64,000 nucleotides of DNA from Nitratireductor sp. GISD-1A_MAKvit (lineage in GTDB: Bacteria; Pseudomonadota; Alphaproteobacteria; Rhizobiales; Rhizobiaceae). This document shows, one piece after another, positions 46,990 through 57,046 of the stretch (the stretch's first letter is position 1; each line of letters starts with the position of its first letter). The stretch is from the NCBI RefSeq assembly GCF_040819555.1, contig NZ_CP161920.1, positions 2,789,001 to 2,853,000 of the forward strand. The letters run 5' to 3'. The position numbers and the translations under genes were made by a program. The notes under the pieces were generated by a model, which did not search any database, was not told where the DNA came from, and saw only the letters and a list, made by a program, of their open reading frames with translations.

Positions 46990-47529
46990 ATGCCAATCAC
47001 GTTGCTTGACGGAATCCTTGTCGGCTTCACGCTCGTTTCGGCCATGCTGGCCATGGTGCGCGGCTTTTCCCGCGAGGTTCTGTCGATTGCTTCATGGGCA
47101 GCGGCTGCTGTGGCTGCCTATTATTTCCACCCCCTGGTTCTGCCTTATGTTACGCCGTATATAAGCAATGAGATGCTTGCACTTGCCGTCGCTGCAGCGG
47201 TGGTGTTTCTCATTGCGCTGGTGGTGGTGACGATCATCACGATGAAGATCGCCGATTTCATCATCGATTCACGCATCGGTGCGCTGGATCGAACACTCGG
47301 CTTTCTCTACGGCGCTGCAAGGGGTATTCTGGTTGTGGCCGTGGCGCTTCTGTTTCTCAACTGGCTGATGGGTTCCAATCCGCCGAGCTGGGTCGCAGAA
47401 GCCAAATCCCGTCCGCTTCTCGACGGTGTCGGCCACTGGATACAGAGCATGCTTCCGGATGATCCGGACAACTCGGTGTTCGATCGCCTGTCCAATGGCG
47501 TCTCAGGCGATGGTGAAACCGCTAACTGA
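46990..47529 (+). CDS. cvpA: CvpA family membrane protein
   Basis: 179 residues with four membrane helices (MPITLLDGILVGFTLVSAML, SIASWAAAAVAAYYF, LAVAAAVVFLIALVVV, and GILVVAVALLFLNWL), typical of colicin V production protein CvpA. GFSREVLSIASW and DRTLGFLYGAARG are family blocks. ATG 46990 is preferred; an in-frame GTG at 46984 lies closer to the AGGAG site. Sits directly before purF, an arrangement shared with E. coli. Confidence 0.9.
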   Translation: MPITLLDGILVGFTLVSAMLAMVRGFSREVLSIASWAAAAVAAYYFHPLVLPYVTPYISNEMLALAVAAAVVFLIALVVVTIITMKIADFIIDSRIGALDRTLGFLYGAARGILVVAVALLFLNWLMGSNPPSWVAEAKSRPLLDGVGHWIQSMLPDDPDNSVFDRLSNGVSGDGETAN

Positions 47530-47570
47530 CGGTTTGGGCCGTCTGTGTCACAATGAAAGGGCGGCCAGAA

Positions 47571-49047
47571 ATGGCGACGGAAGATAATTTGCCTCTCGCG
47601 GGCGAATCGGATGACCATTTTCATGATGAATGCGGCGTGTTCGGCATTTTCGGGCGCAGCGATGCTGCTGCGATCGTGACACTTGGCCTGCATGCCCTGC
47701 AGCATCGCGGACAGGAAGCGGCAGGCATCGTTTCTTTCGACGGCACCCAGTTCCATGTGGAACGCCATATCGGCTTGATCGGGGACCGCTTTACAAAACA
47801 GGCAGTGCTGGACCGACTGGATGGTAGCCGAGCCATCGGACACACGCGATATGCCACCACCGGCGGCTCGGGCCCTGCGCAACGTGCAGCCTTTCTTTGC
47901 CGAATTATCGGATGGCGGGCTTGCGATTGCCCACAATGGCAACATCACCAATGCCATGACGGTGCAGCGCAGGCTTCAGAAAGAAGGCGCGATCTTCTCA
48001 TCCACCTCCGATACCGAGACCGTGTTGCACCTTGTTGCCACCAGCAAAGGGCGGGACACCAATTCCCGCTTTATCGATGCGGTACAGCAGATCGAAGGGG
48101 CATTCTCCATCGTCGCCCTGACGTCCAAGAAGATGATTGGCTGCCGCGATCCCCTTGGTATCCGCCCTCTCGTGCTCGGCGACCTCGATGGTGCCTATAT
48201 TCTGGCCTCCGAGACCTGTGCGCTCGACATAATCGGCGCGCGTTTCGTGCGTGATCTCAAGCCAGGCGAGATGGTGGTCGTCACCGAAAAAGGGATCGAA
48301 AGCTTCTTTCCTTTTGAAAACGAGGAGAAGCCGCGGTTCTGCATATTCGAATATGTGTATTTCGCCCGACCGGATTCCATCGTCGAGGGGCGCAATGTGT
48401 ACGAAGTCCGCAAGGAGATCGGCGCGGAACTCGCCCGCGAAATGCCGATCGAGGCGGATATCGTGGTTCCCGTTCCCGATTCTGGAACACCTGCTGCCAT
48501 CGGTTACGCGCAGGCGGCCAACCTGCCCTTTGAACTGGGCATTATCCGCAATCACTATGTCGGGCGCACCTTCATCCAGCCGACCGATTCCATCCGACAC
48601 ATGGGTGTGAAGCTGAAACACAACGCCAACCGGCGCTGCATCGAGGGAAAACGGGTGGTTCTGGTCGACGATTCCATCGTTCGCGGCACGACCAGCCAGA
48701 AGATCGTTCAGATGGTGCGGGATGCGGGTGCGGCCGAAGTGCACATGCGCATCGCGTCTCCACCGACGCGCTCGCCCTGCTTTTATGGTGTCGACACGCC
48801 CGAAGCCGCCAAACTGCTCGCTTCGCGCATGTCGATTGAAGAGATGGCAGACTTCATCCGTGTCGATTCGCTGGCGTTTCTGACGATTGACGGGCTTTAC
48901 CGCGCAGTCGGCGAAGCGGCCCGCAACATGGACCAGCCGCAATATTGTGATGCCTGTTTCACACGGGACTATCCGACGCGGTTGACCGATCATGACAGCA
49001 CCGACAATGTGCGCTCGCTTTCCCTTCTTGCAGCAGGCGGACAATGA
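47571..49047 (+). CDS. purF: Amidophosphoribosyltransferase, frameshifted as sequenced
   Basis: First committed enzyme of purine synthesis. The Ntn nucleophile is the Cys of HDECGVFGIFG, exposed after propeptide removal. Glutaminase blocks HALQHRGQEAAGI and GHTRYATTGGSG come first. The PRTase part has GIIRNHYVGRTFI and the PRPP loop VVLVDDSIVRGTTS. The frame breaks at GGGCCC (47870-47875). Removing one C gives GGSGLRNVQPFFAELSDGG and 491 residues. ATG 47571 has AAAGGG upstream; ATG 47553 is the alternative. The stop overlaps the following SDR gene (ATGA). Confidence 0.93.
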
Positions 49048-49793
49048 CAGACATCAAACCAGACTTGAACGGCCGGTTGGCTCTGGTCACCGGCGCATCA
49101 CGCGGCATCGGCTATTTTTTGGCAAAGGAACTTGCAGCCTGTGGCGCTCATGTGATCGCCGTGGCGCGCACCGTGGGCGGTCTTGAGGAACTCGATGATG
49201 AAATCAAGGCGGCCGGTGGCGAAGCCACTCTGGTTCCGCTTGACCTTACCGACATGGCCGGCATCGACCGGATCGGCGGAGCCATTCACGAGCGTTGGGG
49301 CAAACTCGACATCATGATCGCCAATGCTGGCGTGCTTGGCGTCATAGCGCCGCTTGGCCATGTCGAGGCAAAGGTGTTCGAGAAGGTCATGAACATCAAT
49401 GTCACCGCGACCTGGAGGCTCATCCGGACGGTGGACCCGCTGCTCAGGGCTTCGGATGCGGGCAGAGCGATCATCATGTCTTCTGGTGCAGCGCATTCGG
49501 CCCGTGCCTTCTGGGGTCCCTACGCGGCTTCCAAGGCGGCGGTGGAAGCGCTGACCCGCTCCTGGGCAGACGAGACCAAGAACATGCCGCTGCGTGTGAA
49601 CGCGGTGAACCCGGGGGCGACCCGTACTGCGATGCGTGCTCAGGCCATGCCGGGTGAGGATCCGGAGACATTGCCGCATCCTTCCGAGGTTGCAGCCCGA
49701 ATTCTTCCGCTTGCAAGCCCCGAACTGAAGGAAACGGGACAGATCTTCGACGTGAAGAAGAACCGCTTCACCCATTATCGCCTGCCCGAGTGA
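49044..49793 (+). CDS. SDR-family oxidoreductase
   Basis: 249 residues. Cofactor motif VTGASRGIG (about 15-23), NAGVLGVIAPL, MSSGAAHSARAFWGPYAASK with catalytic Ser and Tyr-x3-Lys, and NPGATRTAMRAQAMPGED. Substrate unknown. It overlaps purF by four bases and is conserved downstream of purF in rhizobia, so it is co-expressed with purine synthesis genes, though a purine role is not established. Confidence 0.88.
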   Translation: MTDIKPDLNGRLALVTGASRGIGYFLAKELAACGAHVIAVARTVGGLEELDDEIKAAGGEATLVPLDLTDMAGIDRIGGAIHERWGKLDIMIANAGVLGVIAPLGHVEAKVFEKVMNINVTATWRLIRTVDPLLRASDAGRAIIMSSGAAHSARAFWGPYAASKAAVEALTRSWADETKNMPLRVNAVNPGATRTAMRAQAMPGEDPETLPHPSEVAARILPLASPELKETGQIFDVKKNRFTHYRLPE

Positions 49794-50001
49794 GGTGGGA
49801 ACCGAGGGCTTTTTCCTTCGGAGATCGAGATTGACCTGCCAGCCGCTTTCGTTACTTTTCACCGCGGCAGCGGACGCAGACGCCGCACCAACGAGGGGCC
49901 CGTAACGAGCTGCCGGTAAAAACGGCCTGCCAGTCGGAGCATAGATCAAATTTCCGGTGCTCTCGCCAATCGTTCGGAGCCCGGCACCTGGGAGACGCGG
50001 C

Positions 50002-50667
50002 ATGATTCTCGTCATGGAACTCATACTCTTGTGCGCCGCGTCGTGGATCGCGATGGCGGGGATCGTTCAGTACCGCCGCGGTGTCAGCTTTCACCAGGCA
50101 GCCCTTCACGCTCCACTCAAGCTTCTGCTGCGCATCAGTGACCGGGAGATTGACATCGCGCGCGGTGCTGATGCTCCCGTCATTTACGCGATCTGGCACC
50201 AGTCCCGGCTCGATCCCGCGACGATGCTTGCCCTGTTGCCGGACGACACGCTCCACATACTCGATGAAGGCTCGGCGAAGTCACCTTTTCTGGAGCCGTG
50301 GCGATCGCTTGCGCGCACCATAGCGTTCAATGCACACCATGTTTTCGTAAGCCGTCGTCTGGTCCGGCGCCTGAAGGGGAACGGTCGCCTTGCCGTGTAT
50401 CTGCCTGACGAGACCGATCCTGATACAAAGGCGTTTCGTCTGTTTCGCGCCGTGGCACGGATTGCCCTGAAAGCCGAGGCCCGGGTGGTGCCGGTCTACA
50501 TGGAACGGCGTGGCCTCATTCCCGCCCGTCATGTTCGCACGCTCCCCCCCATGACGATCGAAGAGCTGATCGCACGCGCGCAGCGCGATGACATGCGTGC
50601 TTCAGAGGCGCTTTTCGAACGCATGCTCGAAGTCCGGGCACCGGAAAAAAACACGGCGGAATCTTAA
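50002..50667 (+). CDS. Lysophospholipid acyltransferase-like membrane protein
   Basis: 221 residues from ATG 50002 (GGGAGACGCGGC upstream). One N-terminal membrane helix (1-22), then a glycerolipid acyltransferase-type core with the HxxxxD motif (His66, Asp71, in WHQSRLDP). It also has DEGSAKSPFLEPW and a YLPDETDP substrate-binding motif. Probably transfers acyl groups to a lipid, possibly 1-acyl-glycerol-3-phosphate. It converges with pssA, placing it among phospholipid genes. Function is inferred from motifs only. Confidence 0.7.
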   Translation: MILVMELILLCAASWIAMAGIVQYRRGVSFHQAALHAPLKLLLRISDREIDIARGADAPVIYAIWHQSRLDPATMLALLPDDTLHILDEGSAKSPFLEPWRSLARTIAFNAHHVFVSRRLVRRLKGNGRLAVYLPDETDPDTKAFRLFRAVARIALKAEARVVPVYMERRGLIPARHVRTLPPMTIEELIARAQRDDMRASEALFERMLEVRAPEKNTAES

Positions 50668-50706
50668 AAAACTGAACGGATTTGCCTGAAAACGGTGCCC
50701 CGCTTT

Positions 50707-51534
50707 TCAGCTTTTCGCCGGTTTGTCCGCGTTTTCGTCGCTTTTTTTCTCTTCCCTCTCGGCCCGCCTTGTATAGGCGCGCATGCTGAACACCAGGAAC
50801 ACGAGGTAGAAAAGCGTTGAAATCGTGAGCGTGAGCCAGGTGTAGCTCGTCAGAAGCAGAACATAGAGCGCAAGCCCCAGAATAAGTGGCAGAACATACT
50901 CTCGCCGAACGCGGCTTCCTGAACTCTTCCCCGAATAGACTGGAAGGCGGCTGACGAGAAGAAAGCCCACCAACACCGTGTAGGCGGAGGCGGACAGCGC
51001 CATCGTCAGATCCGGTGCAACACCCAGAAACCCCAGATAGACCGGCAGCAGAACCAGTGCAGCACCGGCCGGCGCTGGAACACCTACGAAATAATCCGTA
51101 TGCCAGGCGGGACGATCAGGGTCGTCAAGCATGACATTGAAGCGCGCCAGCCGCAGGCAACATGCAATGGCAAACAGAAGGGCTGCGATCCATCCAAGTG
51201 CGCCGGCCTTGTCGAGAACATAGGCGTAGAGCACCAGCGCTGGCGCCACGCCAAAATTCACAATGTCGGCGAGCGAATCCATTTGCGCGCCGAAATTCGA
51301 TGACGCCTTGAGCATGCGGGCCACGCGGCCATCCACCGCATCGAGAAAGGCGGCGATGAGGACCATGACCACGGCTGTCTCCACGCGCCCTTCGAATGCC
51401 AACCTGATTCCCGAAAGCCCGGCGCAAATGGCGAGAACCGTGATCAGGTTTGGCACCAGCATGCGCAGCGGAATTTCGCTGAACTTCGGCCCGCCTCCTC
51501 CGTGCGGCTCGAACGGTGGAAAGGGGCCTGCCAT
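50707..51534 (-). CDS. pssA: CDP-diacylglycerol-serine O-phosphatidyltransferase
   Basis: Inner-membrane enzyme making phosphatidylserine, precursor of phosphatidylethanolamine. 275 residues, about eight membrane segments. CDP-alcohol motif complete: Asp65, Asp68-Gly69, Ala72-Arg73, Gly82, Asp86, Asp90. Basic, Lys-rich C-terminal tail. ATG 51534 shares one base with the psd stop (TGATG), although a GTG at 51537 is possible. Paired with psd as in other rhizobia. Confidence 0.94.
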   Translation of the reverse strand: MAGPFPPFEPHGGGGPKFSEIPLRMLVPNLITVLAICAGLSGIRLAFEGRVETAVVMVLIAAFLDAVDGRVARMLKASSNFGAQMDSLADIVNFGVAPALVLYAYVLDKAGALGWIAALLFAIACCLRLARFNVMLDDPDRPAWHTDYFVGVPAPAGAALVLLPVYLGFLGVAPDLTMALSASAYTVLVGFLLVSRLPVYSGKSSGSRVRREYVLPLILGLALYVLLLTSYTWLTLTISTLFYLVFLVFSMRAYTRRAEREEKKSDENADKPAKS

Positions 51535-52232
51535 CACGAAACCCGCACGATCGGCTGCTTCAAACCGGTGTCAAAAACGGCCAGAACGCTTTCGCCACCG
51601 ACCGCCGTCTGGCCGATTGCCACCCGGGGAACAGCGCCCTCAGGCAGATAAACATCGACGCGTGAACCGAACCGGATCAGACCAAATCGTTCACCCACGG
51701 CAAGCTCGCCGGGGGCTTCGGCCCAACACACGATGCGTCGCGCCACGAGCCCAGCAATCTGCACCACCGGGACCGGGCCATGCGGACTTTCGATCACCAG
51801 TCCATTGCGCTCGTTTTCGGCGCTCGCCTTATCGAGCTCCGCATTCAGGAAGCGTCCCGGCCGGTGTTCGATGAGCGAGATCCGGCCACGCACCGGTGCA
51901 CGGTTGATATGGCAGGAAAAGACATTCATGAAGACGGAGATGCGCGTCATCTCCCCCTCGCCCATACCGAGCTCGGGCGGCGGAACAGCCGGCCCGACAA
52001 AGGAAATGACGCCATCAGCCGGTGCAATGACCAGACTGTCGTCCACCGGGGTCACCCGTTCGGGATCGCGGTAGAAATAGACGCACCATGCGGTGAGGAT
52101 CAGGCCAATCCAGAAAAGCGGTCCCCAGATGACACCAAGAATGATGGTGGCACCGGCGAAAGCCGCGATAAATGGATAACCTTCCCGGTGTATCGGCACG
52201 AAGGTCTTGCGGATCGTGTCAATCAGGCTCAT
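51534..52232 (-). CDS. psd: Phosphatidylserine decarboxylase
   Basis: Pyruvoyl enzyme turning phosphatidylserine into phosphatidylethanolamine. 232 residues, the short archaeal/alphaproteobacterial type. N-terminal hydrophobic segment (about 20-52), then [33 protein letters not shown], and the self-cleavage site Gly189-Ser190 in [12 protein letters not shown]. Translationally coupled to pssA. The exporter lies 85 bases upstream on the same strand, so all may be one transcript. Confidence 0.94.
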   Translation of the reverse strand: MSLIDTIRKTFVPIHREGYPFIAAFAGATIILGVIWGPLFWIGLILTAWCVYFYRDPERVTPVDDSLVIAPADGVISFVGPAVPPPELGMGEGEMTRISVFMNVFSCHINRAPVRGRISLIEHRPGRFLNAELDKASAENERNGLVIESPHGPVPVVQIAGLVARRIVCWAEAPGELAVGERFGLIRFGSRVDVYLPEGAVPRVAIGQTAVGGESVLAVFDTGLKQPIVRVS

Positions 52233-52317
52233 CGACGGCCACTTTCAAATTGAATGAAGTAGCGGCCTTGGTAAAGGAAAGCGGCCTTTCCCGCAACGCG
52301 TGAGCTCCTCTCGCCTG

Positions 52318-54196
52318 TCAATAAGCAGGCGTGCGCCGCACCACCACACCCATCTCGTCGGTTTCGCGCGCCTTGCGCAGGCGCTCTTCGGCCTCGGTCG
52401 CCTCGCGCTGACGGTTCCACATTTCAGCGTAAAGCCCCCCGGCATCGAGAAGCTCCTCGTGCCTTCCCCGCTCGGCAATCTCGCCGCCCTTGAGCACGAT
52501 GATTTCGTCTGCATTGATGACCGTGGACAGGCGGTGCGCGATTACCAGCGTCGTGCGGCCGCGACTGACCGTATCCAGGGCTGCCTGGATTTCCTGCTCG
52601 GTATGCGTGTCGAGCGCCGAGGTGGCCTCGTCAAGCAACAGGATGGGCGGGGCCTTGAGTATGGTCCGGGCTATGGCAACACGCTGTTTCTCGCCGCCCG
52701 AAAGCTTTAGCCCACGCTCTCCAACCATGGTTTGATAGCCGTCTGGAAGGCTCTCGATGAATGGACCTATCTGTGCCATCTCGGCAGCCTTGCGCACCTC
52801 CGCCTCCGTCGCATCGGGACGGCCATAGCGGATGTTGTAGGCAATGGTGTCGTTGAAAAGGACCGTGTCCTGCGGGACCATGCCAATCGCCGCTCGCAGG
52901 CTCTTCTGTGTGACGTCTTTCACGTCCTGACCATCGATGGTGATTTGCCCGCTCTGGGCATCATAGAAACGGAAGAGGAGACGCGAAATGGTGGATTTTC
53001 CGGCGCCGGAGGGCCCAACCACGGCAACAGTTTTGCCCGCCGGGATCTCGAAATCGATCCCCTTCAGGATCGGGCGGTCCGGATCATAGGAAAAATGCAC
53101 ATTGTGAAACCGTACATCGCCCTGTTCAACCTGCAGCGGTTTGGCATCCGCCCTGTCGGTAACCTCCGCCCGGACATCGAGGAGATCGAACATCTGCTCG
53201 ATGTCGGTCAGCCCTTGGCGGATTTCCCGGTAAACGAACCCAATGAAATTGAGGGGGATGGAAAGCTGCATCAGCATGGCGTTGATAAAAACGAAGTCGC
53301 CGACGGTCTGCGATCCGCGCATGACTTCATAGGCCCGACAGCCCCATGGCTGCCGTCATGCCAAGACCGAGAATGACACCCTGCCCGAAATTGAGCCAGC
53401 CGAGTGAAGTCCATGTGCGGGTCGCGGCGTCCTCGTAGCGCTCCATCGAACGGTCAAACCGCCGGGCCTCCATGGCTTCATTGTTGAAGTATTTCACCGT
53501 CTCGAAGTTGAGCAGCGAATCGATGGCCTTGGTGTTGGCGTCCGTGTCGGAATCGTTCATCTGCCGGCGAATGCCGATACGCCAGTCACTCGCCTTGACG
53601 GTAAACCAGGTGTAGAGCCACACGGTTACGGCAATGATGACCACATAGATCCAGCCATAGGCGAAAGCGAAAATGCCCGCTGCCAGAAGAAATTCGAGCA
53701 GCGTGGGGATCGTGTTCAGGATCGTGAAGCGCACGATGGTGTCGATCCCCTTGGTGCCGCGCTCGATGATACGCGACAGCCCCCCGGTGCGCCTTTCCAG
53801 ATGGAAACGCAGCGACAGGTCATGCATGTGCACAAATGTGCGGTACGCAAGCTGCCGGACCGCGTGCTGCCCCACGCGGGCAAACAGGGCATCGCGCAGC
53901 TGATTGAAGCCGAGCTGGACAACCCGCACCACATTGTAGGCGACGACCAGCATGATCGGCCCTGCGAGCATTGCCGGGAGAAGTGCGGGAAGCTCCCCTT
54001 CGCCCGACAGCGTGTTGGTGGCCCATTTGTAGAAATAGGGAACGAAGACCAGAATGATCTTGGCCAGCACCAGAAAGACGGCTGCGACAACCACGCGACG
54101 CTGGAGCTCCGGTCGGTCGGATGGCCACATGTAGGGCCAGAGGTTTCGCAGGGTTGCGAGTGTGGACCCTTCGGCCGAAACGGTCTTATTGTTCAT
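52318..54196 (-). CDS. Atm1/ABCB-type ABC exporter (fused membrane and ATPase), frameshifted as sequenced
   Basis: Starts at ATG 54196, inside the end of arsR. N-terminal membrane domain with VPYFYKWATNTL and DTIVRFTILNTIPTLLEF, typical of Atm1/HMT1 exporters of glutathione conjugates or metal-thiols. [12 protein letters not shown], signature LSGGEKQRV, LLLDEATSALD. The frame breaks at GGCCC (plus strand 53332-53336). Removing one base joins AAMGLS to AYEVMRGSQTVGDFVF and yields 625 residues. Coupling to a Cys-rich ArsR regulator suggests control by metals, metalloids or reactive sulfur. Confidence 0.9.
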
Positions 54197-54545
54197 CGGT
54201 TTCGGCCTCCTGCCGCATCTGCTTTTTTTCCTTGGCATCAACACATGTGTGAACCAGCCCGGCCAGGCTGGACGAAAGAGCCTTGAGCGCCACCGTATTG
54301 ACTTCGTAACGCGAGCTCTGCCGCTCTGGCCGCACATGCACCAGCCCCGCCTCAACCAGCACTTTCAGATGCTGTGAGACCGTTGACTGTGCCAGATCCA
54401 GATGATGCACCACATCCTTGCAGCAGCAGGCATCGAAGCCGGAGAGATGCTGCAGGATTTTTACCCTTGCGGGATGAGACAAAGCACTGAAGCCGCGGAA
54501 CATGCGGTTGTCAGAGCAACAGGTATCGGGAGATTGAGGGGGCAC
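54186..54545 (-). CDS. ArsR-family transcriptional regulator with clustered cysteines
   Basis: 119-residue winged-helix repressor. The helix-turn-helix spans DVVHHLDLAQSTVSQHLKVL (44-63), and the beta-wing follows (VHVRPERQSSRYEV). Six cysteines: Cys9-Cys10, Cys40-41-42 just before the recognition region, and Cys101. Such arrays bind thiophilic metals/metalloids or form redox/persulfide bridges; which one cannot be told from sequence. Its stop lies 11 bases inside the exporter gene, so the pair is one operon. A dyad directly upstream of the start suggests autorepression. Confidence 0.88.
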   Translation of the reverse strand: MPPQSPDTCCSDNRMFRGFSALSHPARVKILQHLSGFDACCCKDVVHHLDLAQSTVSQHLKVLVEAGLVHVRPERQSSRYEVNTVALKALSSSLAGLVHTCVDAKEKKQMRQEAETDEQ

Positions 54546-54549
54546 GGCG

Positions 54550-54594
54550 CAACACCTTCTATCGTTAATCGACGATATACGATGAAAGGTGTTG
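54550..54594. promoter_or_regulatory. Operator-like dyad upstream of the arsR-exporter operon
   Basis: CAACACCTT (54550-54558) and AAGGTGTTG (54586-54594) are perfect inverted arms. Inside them lies ATCGT (54561-54565) / ACGAT (54572-54576), with another ACGAT at 54579-54583. It begins 5 bases before the arsR start codon, ideal for autoregulation. Confidence 0.6.
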
Positions 54595-54626
54595 CCGATG
54601 CAATGCCTGGCCGGCTGTCTTTTCAG

Positions 54627-56285
54627 CTATTCCGAAGTTTCGGGCGTTACCACCTGATCCTGGATCGCTTCCATATCAGCGGGCTCGCCTTGATCCGAGC
54701 TTTCGGGAACGGTGAAGACCTGCCCTGGCCAGATCCGGTCCGGATCTTCGATCTGGTCCTGATTTGCAAGATACAGAGTGGTGTACCGAATGCCACGGCC
54801 ATAGACACGCCGTGAAATGTGCCACAGCGTATCACCCCGACGAATAATCACGGACCCTTCCACCGGAGAGAGCCTGGGAGCGACCGTGTCACTCTCTGCC
54901 ATCGCGTCGTCAGACCCGGGCTCTGCTTCCCCAGGCGCAGTTTCGCTCACACGAGCTTCCTCGCCGTCTACCAGATCTGCGCTTGCAGCATCACCACCCG
55001 AAGCGATGTCAACTTCTTCGGCGGAGCTGTTCTCTTGCTGTGCGTCCGGCGTTTTCGGTGCTTCCGGTGTTGCAACTGCGGACAGTTTCTCTCCGCTGGA
55101 TCGCGTGAACGGCACTGCAGCGCGCGCCATGACGCTACGGCCATCCTCGGAAAGCATGTCGGCACGAACGATATAATCGCCAACGGGCAATTCGCGTCTG
55201 GCCTCGACGAGAAAACGGCCGTTTGGCGTGGCGATGGTTTCACCAAGCAGGGTGTTGTTGGCATAGACACGCACCACGCGCCCCGGGCTTGTGGCACCGG
55301 CAACGAAGATTTCGCCACCGTCTATCTCGACAGCCTCTATGAAGAGCTCACCGCCGTTTTCCGTGGCCGGCTCGCTCTCCGTCGCGGTTTCAGTAGCATT
55401 TGCCTCGGTTTCGTCGGTTTCACGCTGAACGGATACCGAGGGCTCGGTCCGCTCTACGTCATGCGTTTCCTTCTCAGCCGGGGATGTATCAGGCTCCGGC
55501 TCCACCGCCTGGGCCTGTGCGGGCTCCGATACCTCTGCCTGCAAGGTCTCTTCAGAGGCCGTCCCATCCGGTGCTTCTGTTGCCGGCGTGGCTTCTGCGC
55601 TTTCCTCCGCGGCCGGGGAAGAGGGTGTCTGGGCCTCCGGAACAGTGATCAGGCGGCTGGGTTCACCTGGTTGATCGACGAGAGCAAGGACCTGCCCCGT
55701 TTCTGAATCCGGAACCGTAACAATCGCTGTTTCAAGGGAAGTCGCAACCAGATTGTCTGGCGTCGTGGCGCGCAGGACGATCTGATAATCGCCCGGTTCC
55801 AGCGGATTGTCCAAAACAGCCGCGAAATCCCCCGATGGGCCGCTGGTCGCCATGCCTATGACTGTCGCCCCGTTGACGATTTCCACCCGGGCGTTGGGCG
55901 CCGACCGCCCGGCGATGACCATGGAACCGTCGGGCTCGACGCGCACAATGTCGAATGATGGCGGATCGATGGTTTCGGCATTCGCCTCCTCATTCGGCAC
56001 CAGACCCGGTTCGGTCTGGCGAGCCTCTGCCGGCTGCCTATCGACGGTCTCTTCCGCCGGCTCATCATTCCTGGTCGGATCTTCTTGTGAGGATACGGTC
56101 TCGCGTCCCTCCTTGCCGCCGGCCACCCTGGGGCCTGCAGGTTCCTTCTGGTCGTCCTGCGGCGACGTGATGGCGACAGGCGCAGGCTGCCGCCCATCGA
56201 ACGCACCAAGAATGTATGCCGCTCCAAGCCCCGCAATGACGGCGCCCGAGAGGAAGAGAAGCCCCGTTTTAGGTGTCAAGCCCAT
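54627..56285 (-). CDS. LysM peptidoglycan-binding protein with Ig-like repeats and acidic low-complexity linkers
   Basis: 552 residues from ATG 56285 (GTG 56294 possible). N-terminal membrane helix (about 7-25). Long Glu/Ala/Pro-rich stretches surround two related beta-sandwich-like repeats. The first has MVIAGRSAPNARVEI and EPGDYQIVLRA; the second has IFVAGATSPGRVVRVYANN and PVGDYIVRADM. A single C-terminal LysM (VIIRRGDTLWHISRRVYG, then IWPGQVFTVP) ends it. Probably an anchored periplasmic protein touching peptidoglycan. Upstream of the divergent LOG gene. Confidence 0.85.
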   Translation of the reverse strand: MGLTPKTGLLFLSGAVIAGLGAAYILGAFDGRQPAPVAITSPQDDQKEPAGPRVAGGKEGRETVSSQEDPTRNDEPAEETVDRQPAEARQTEPGLVPNEEANAETIDPPSFDIVRVEPDGSMVIAGRSAPNARVEIVNGATVIGMATSGPSGDFAAVLDNPLEPGDYQIVLRATTPDNLVATSLETAIVTVPDSETGQVLALVDQPGEPSRLITVPEAQTPSSPAAEESAEATPATEAPDGTASEETLQAEVSEPAQAQAVEPEPDTSPAEKETHDVERTEPSVSVQRETDETEANATETATESEPATENGGELFIEAVEIDGGEIFVAGATSPGRVVRVYANNTLLGETIATPNGRFLVEARRELPVGDYIVRADMLSEDGRSVMARAAVPFTRSSGEKLSAVATPEAPKTPDAQQENSSAEEVDIASGGDAASADLVDGEEARVSETAPGEAEPGSDDAMAESDTVAPRLSPVEGSVIIRRGDTLWHISRRVYGRGIRYTTLYLANQDQIEDPDRIWPGQVFTVPESSDQGEPADMEAIQDQVVTPETSE

Positions 56286-56388
56286 ATAACCCACGCTTTT
56301 CCGTTCCCGACTGGCTGTAGCGCTTTTTCCTCCTGCCTACAAGAAAAAGCCCTTAACCTCTTGACCGCAACGGTAACCCATACAAGCA

Positions 56389-57009
56389 ATGGACACCATG
56401 AAAACCATCGAGTCGGTATGCGTGTATTGCGGTTCGAGCAATGGACGCAATGCAATTCATTTCCAGGCTGGGCTGACGCTGGGGCGCGGGCTTGGCGAGG
56501 CCGGGATTCGGCTGGTCTACGGTGCCGGCACCAGAGGCATCATGGGCGCGGTTGCGCGCGGCACGATGGAGGCCGGCGGCAAAGTGACGGGGATCATTCC
56601 CCGCTTTCTCATCCGGCGCGAAGCCAATGAGGTGGACCTGGCCGAGCTCGATGAACTCATCGTGACCGACGACATGCACCAGCGCAAACACGCCATGTTT
56701 GAACGAGCCGATGCGTTTGTCGCCCTGCCAGGAGGGATCGGAACGCTGGAAGAGATTGTCGAGATCATGACCTGGGCGCAGCTCGCCCGCCATGAAAAGC
56801 CAATGGTCTTTGCCAATGTCGGCGGCTTCTGGAACCCGCTTCTGACCTTGATCGATCATATGAAGCAGGAAGGCTTCGTACACTCCGATCATCGGGTTCG
56901 TCCGATCGTGGTGGATCATGCGGAAGCCATCGTTCCCGCCATCCTGGCAGCTGCAACTGAAGACAGGTCGTCAAACGGGGAAGATCCGGCAGTCATTGAC
57001 CGGATGTGA
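56389..57009 (+). CDS. LOG family protein (TIGR00730), possible cytokinin riboside monophosphate phosphoribohydrolase
   Basis: 206 residues. Family motif PGGxGTxxE is present as LPGGIGTLEE. The N-terminal nucleotide region reads VYCGSSNG, then LVYGAGTRGIMGAVARG, where the first Gly of the usual GGG is Ala. MHQRKHAMFERADAFVAL is typical of LOG lysine-decarboxylase-fold enzymes. Members cleave nucleoside monophosphates to base plus ribose phosphate. ATG 56389 and ATG 56398 are both possible starts. Divergent from the LysM gene. Confidence 0.88.
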   Translation: MDTMKTIESVCVYCGSSNGRNAIHFQAGLTLGRGLGEAGIRLVYGAGTRGIMGAVARGTMEAGGKVTGIIPRFLIRREANEVDLAELDELIVTDDMHQRKHAMFERADAFVALPGGIGTLEEIVEIMTWAQLARHEKPMVFANVGGFWNPLLTLIDHMKQEGFVHSDHRVRPIVVDHAEAIVPAILAAATEDRSSNGEDPAVIDRM

Positions 57010-57046
57010 GACGCAATCGCTCTCTGGACTGGTGGGGCCGGGCATC

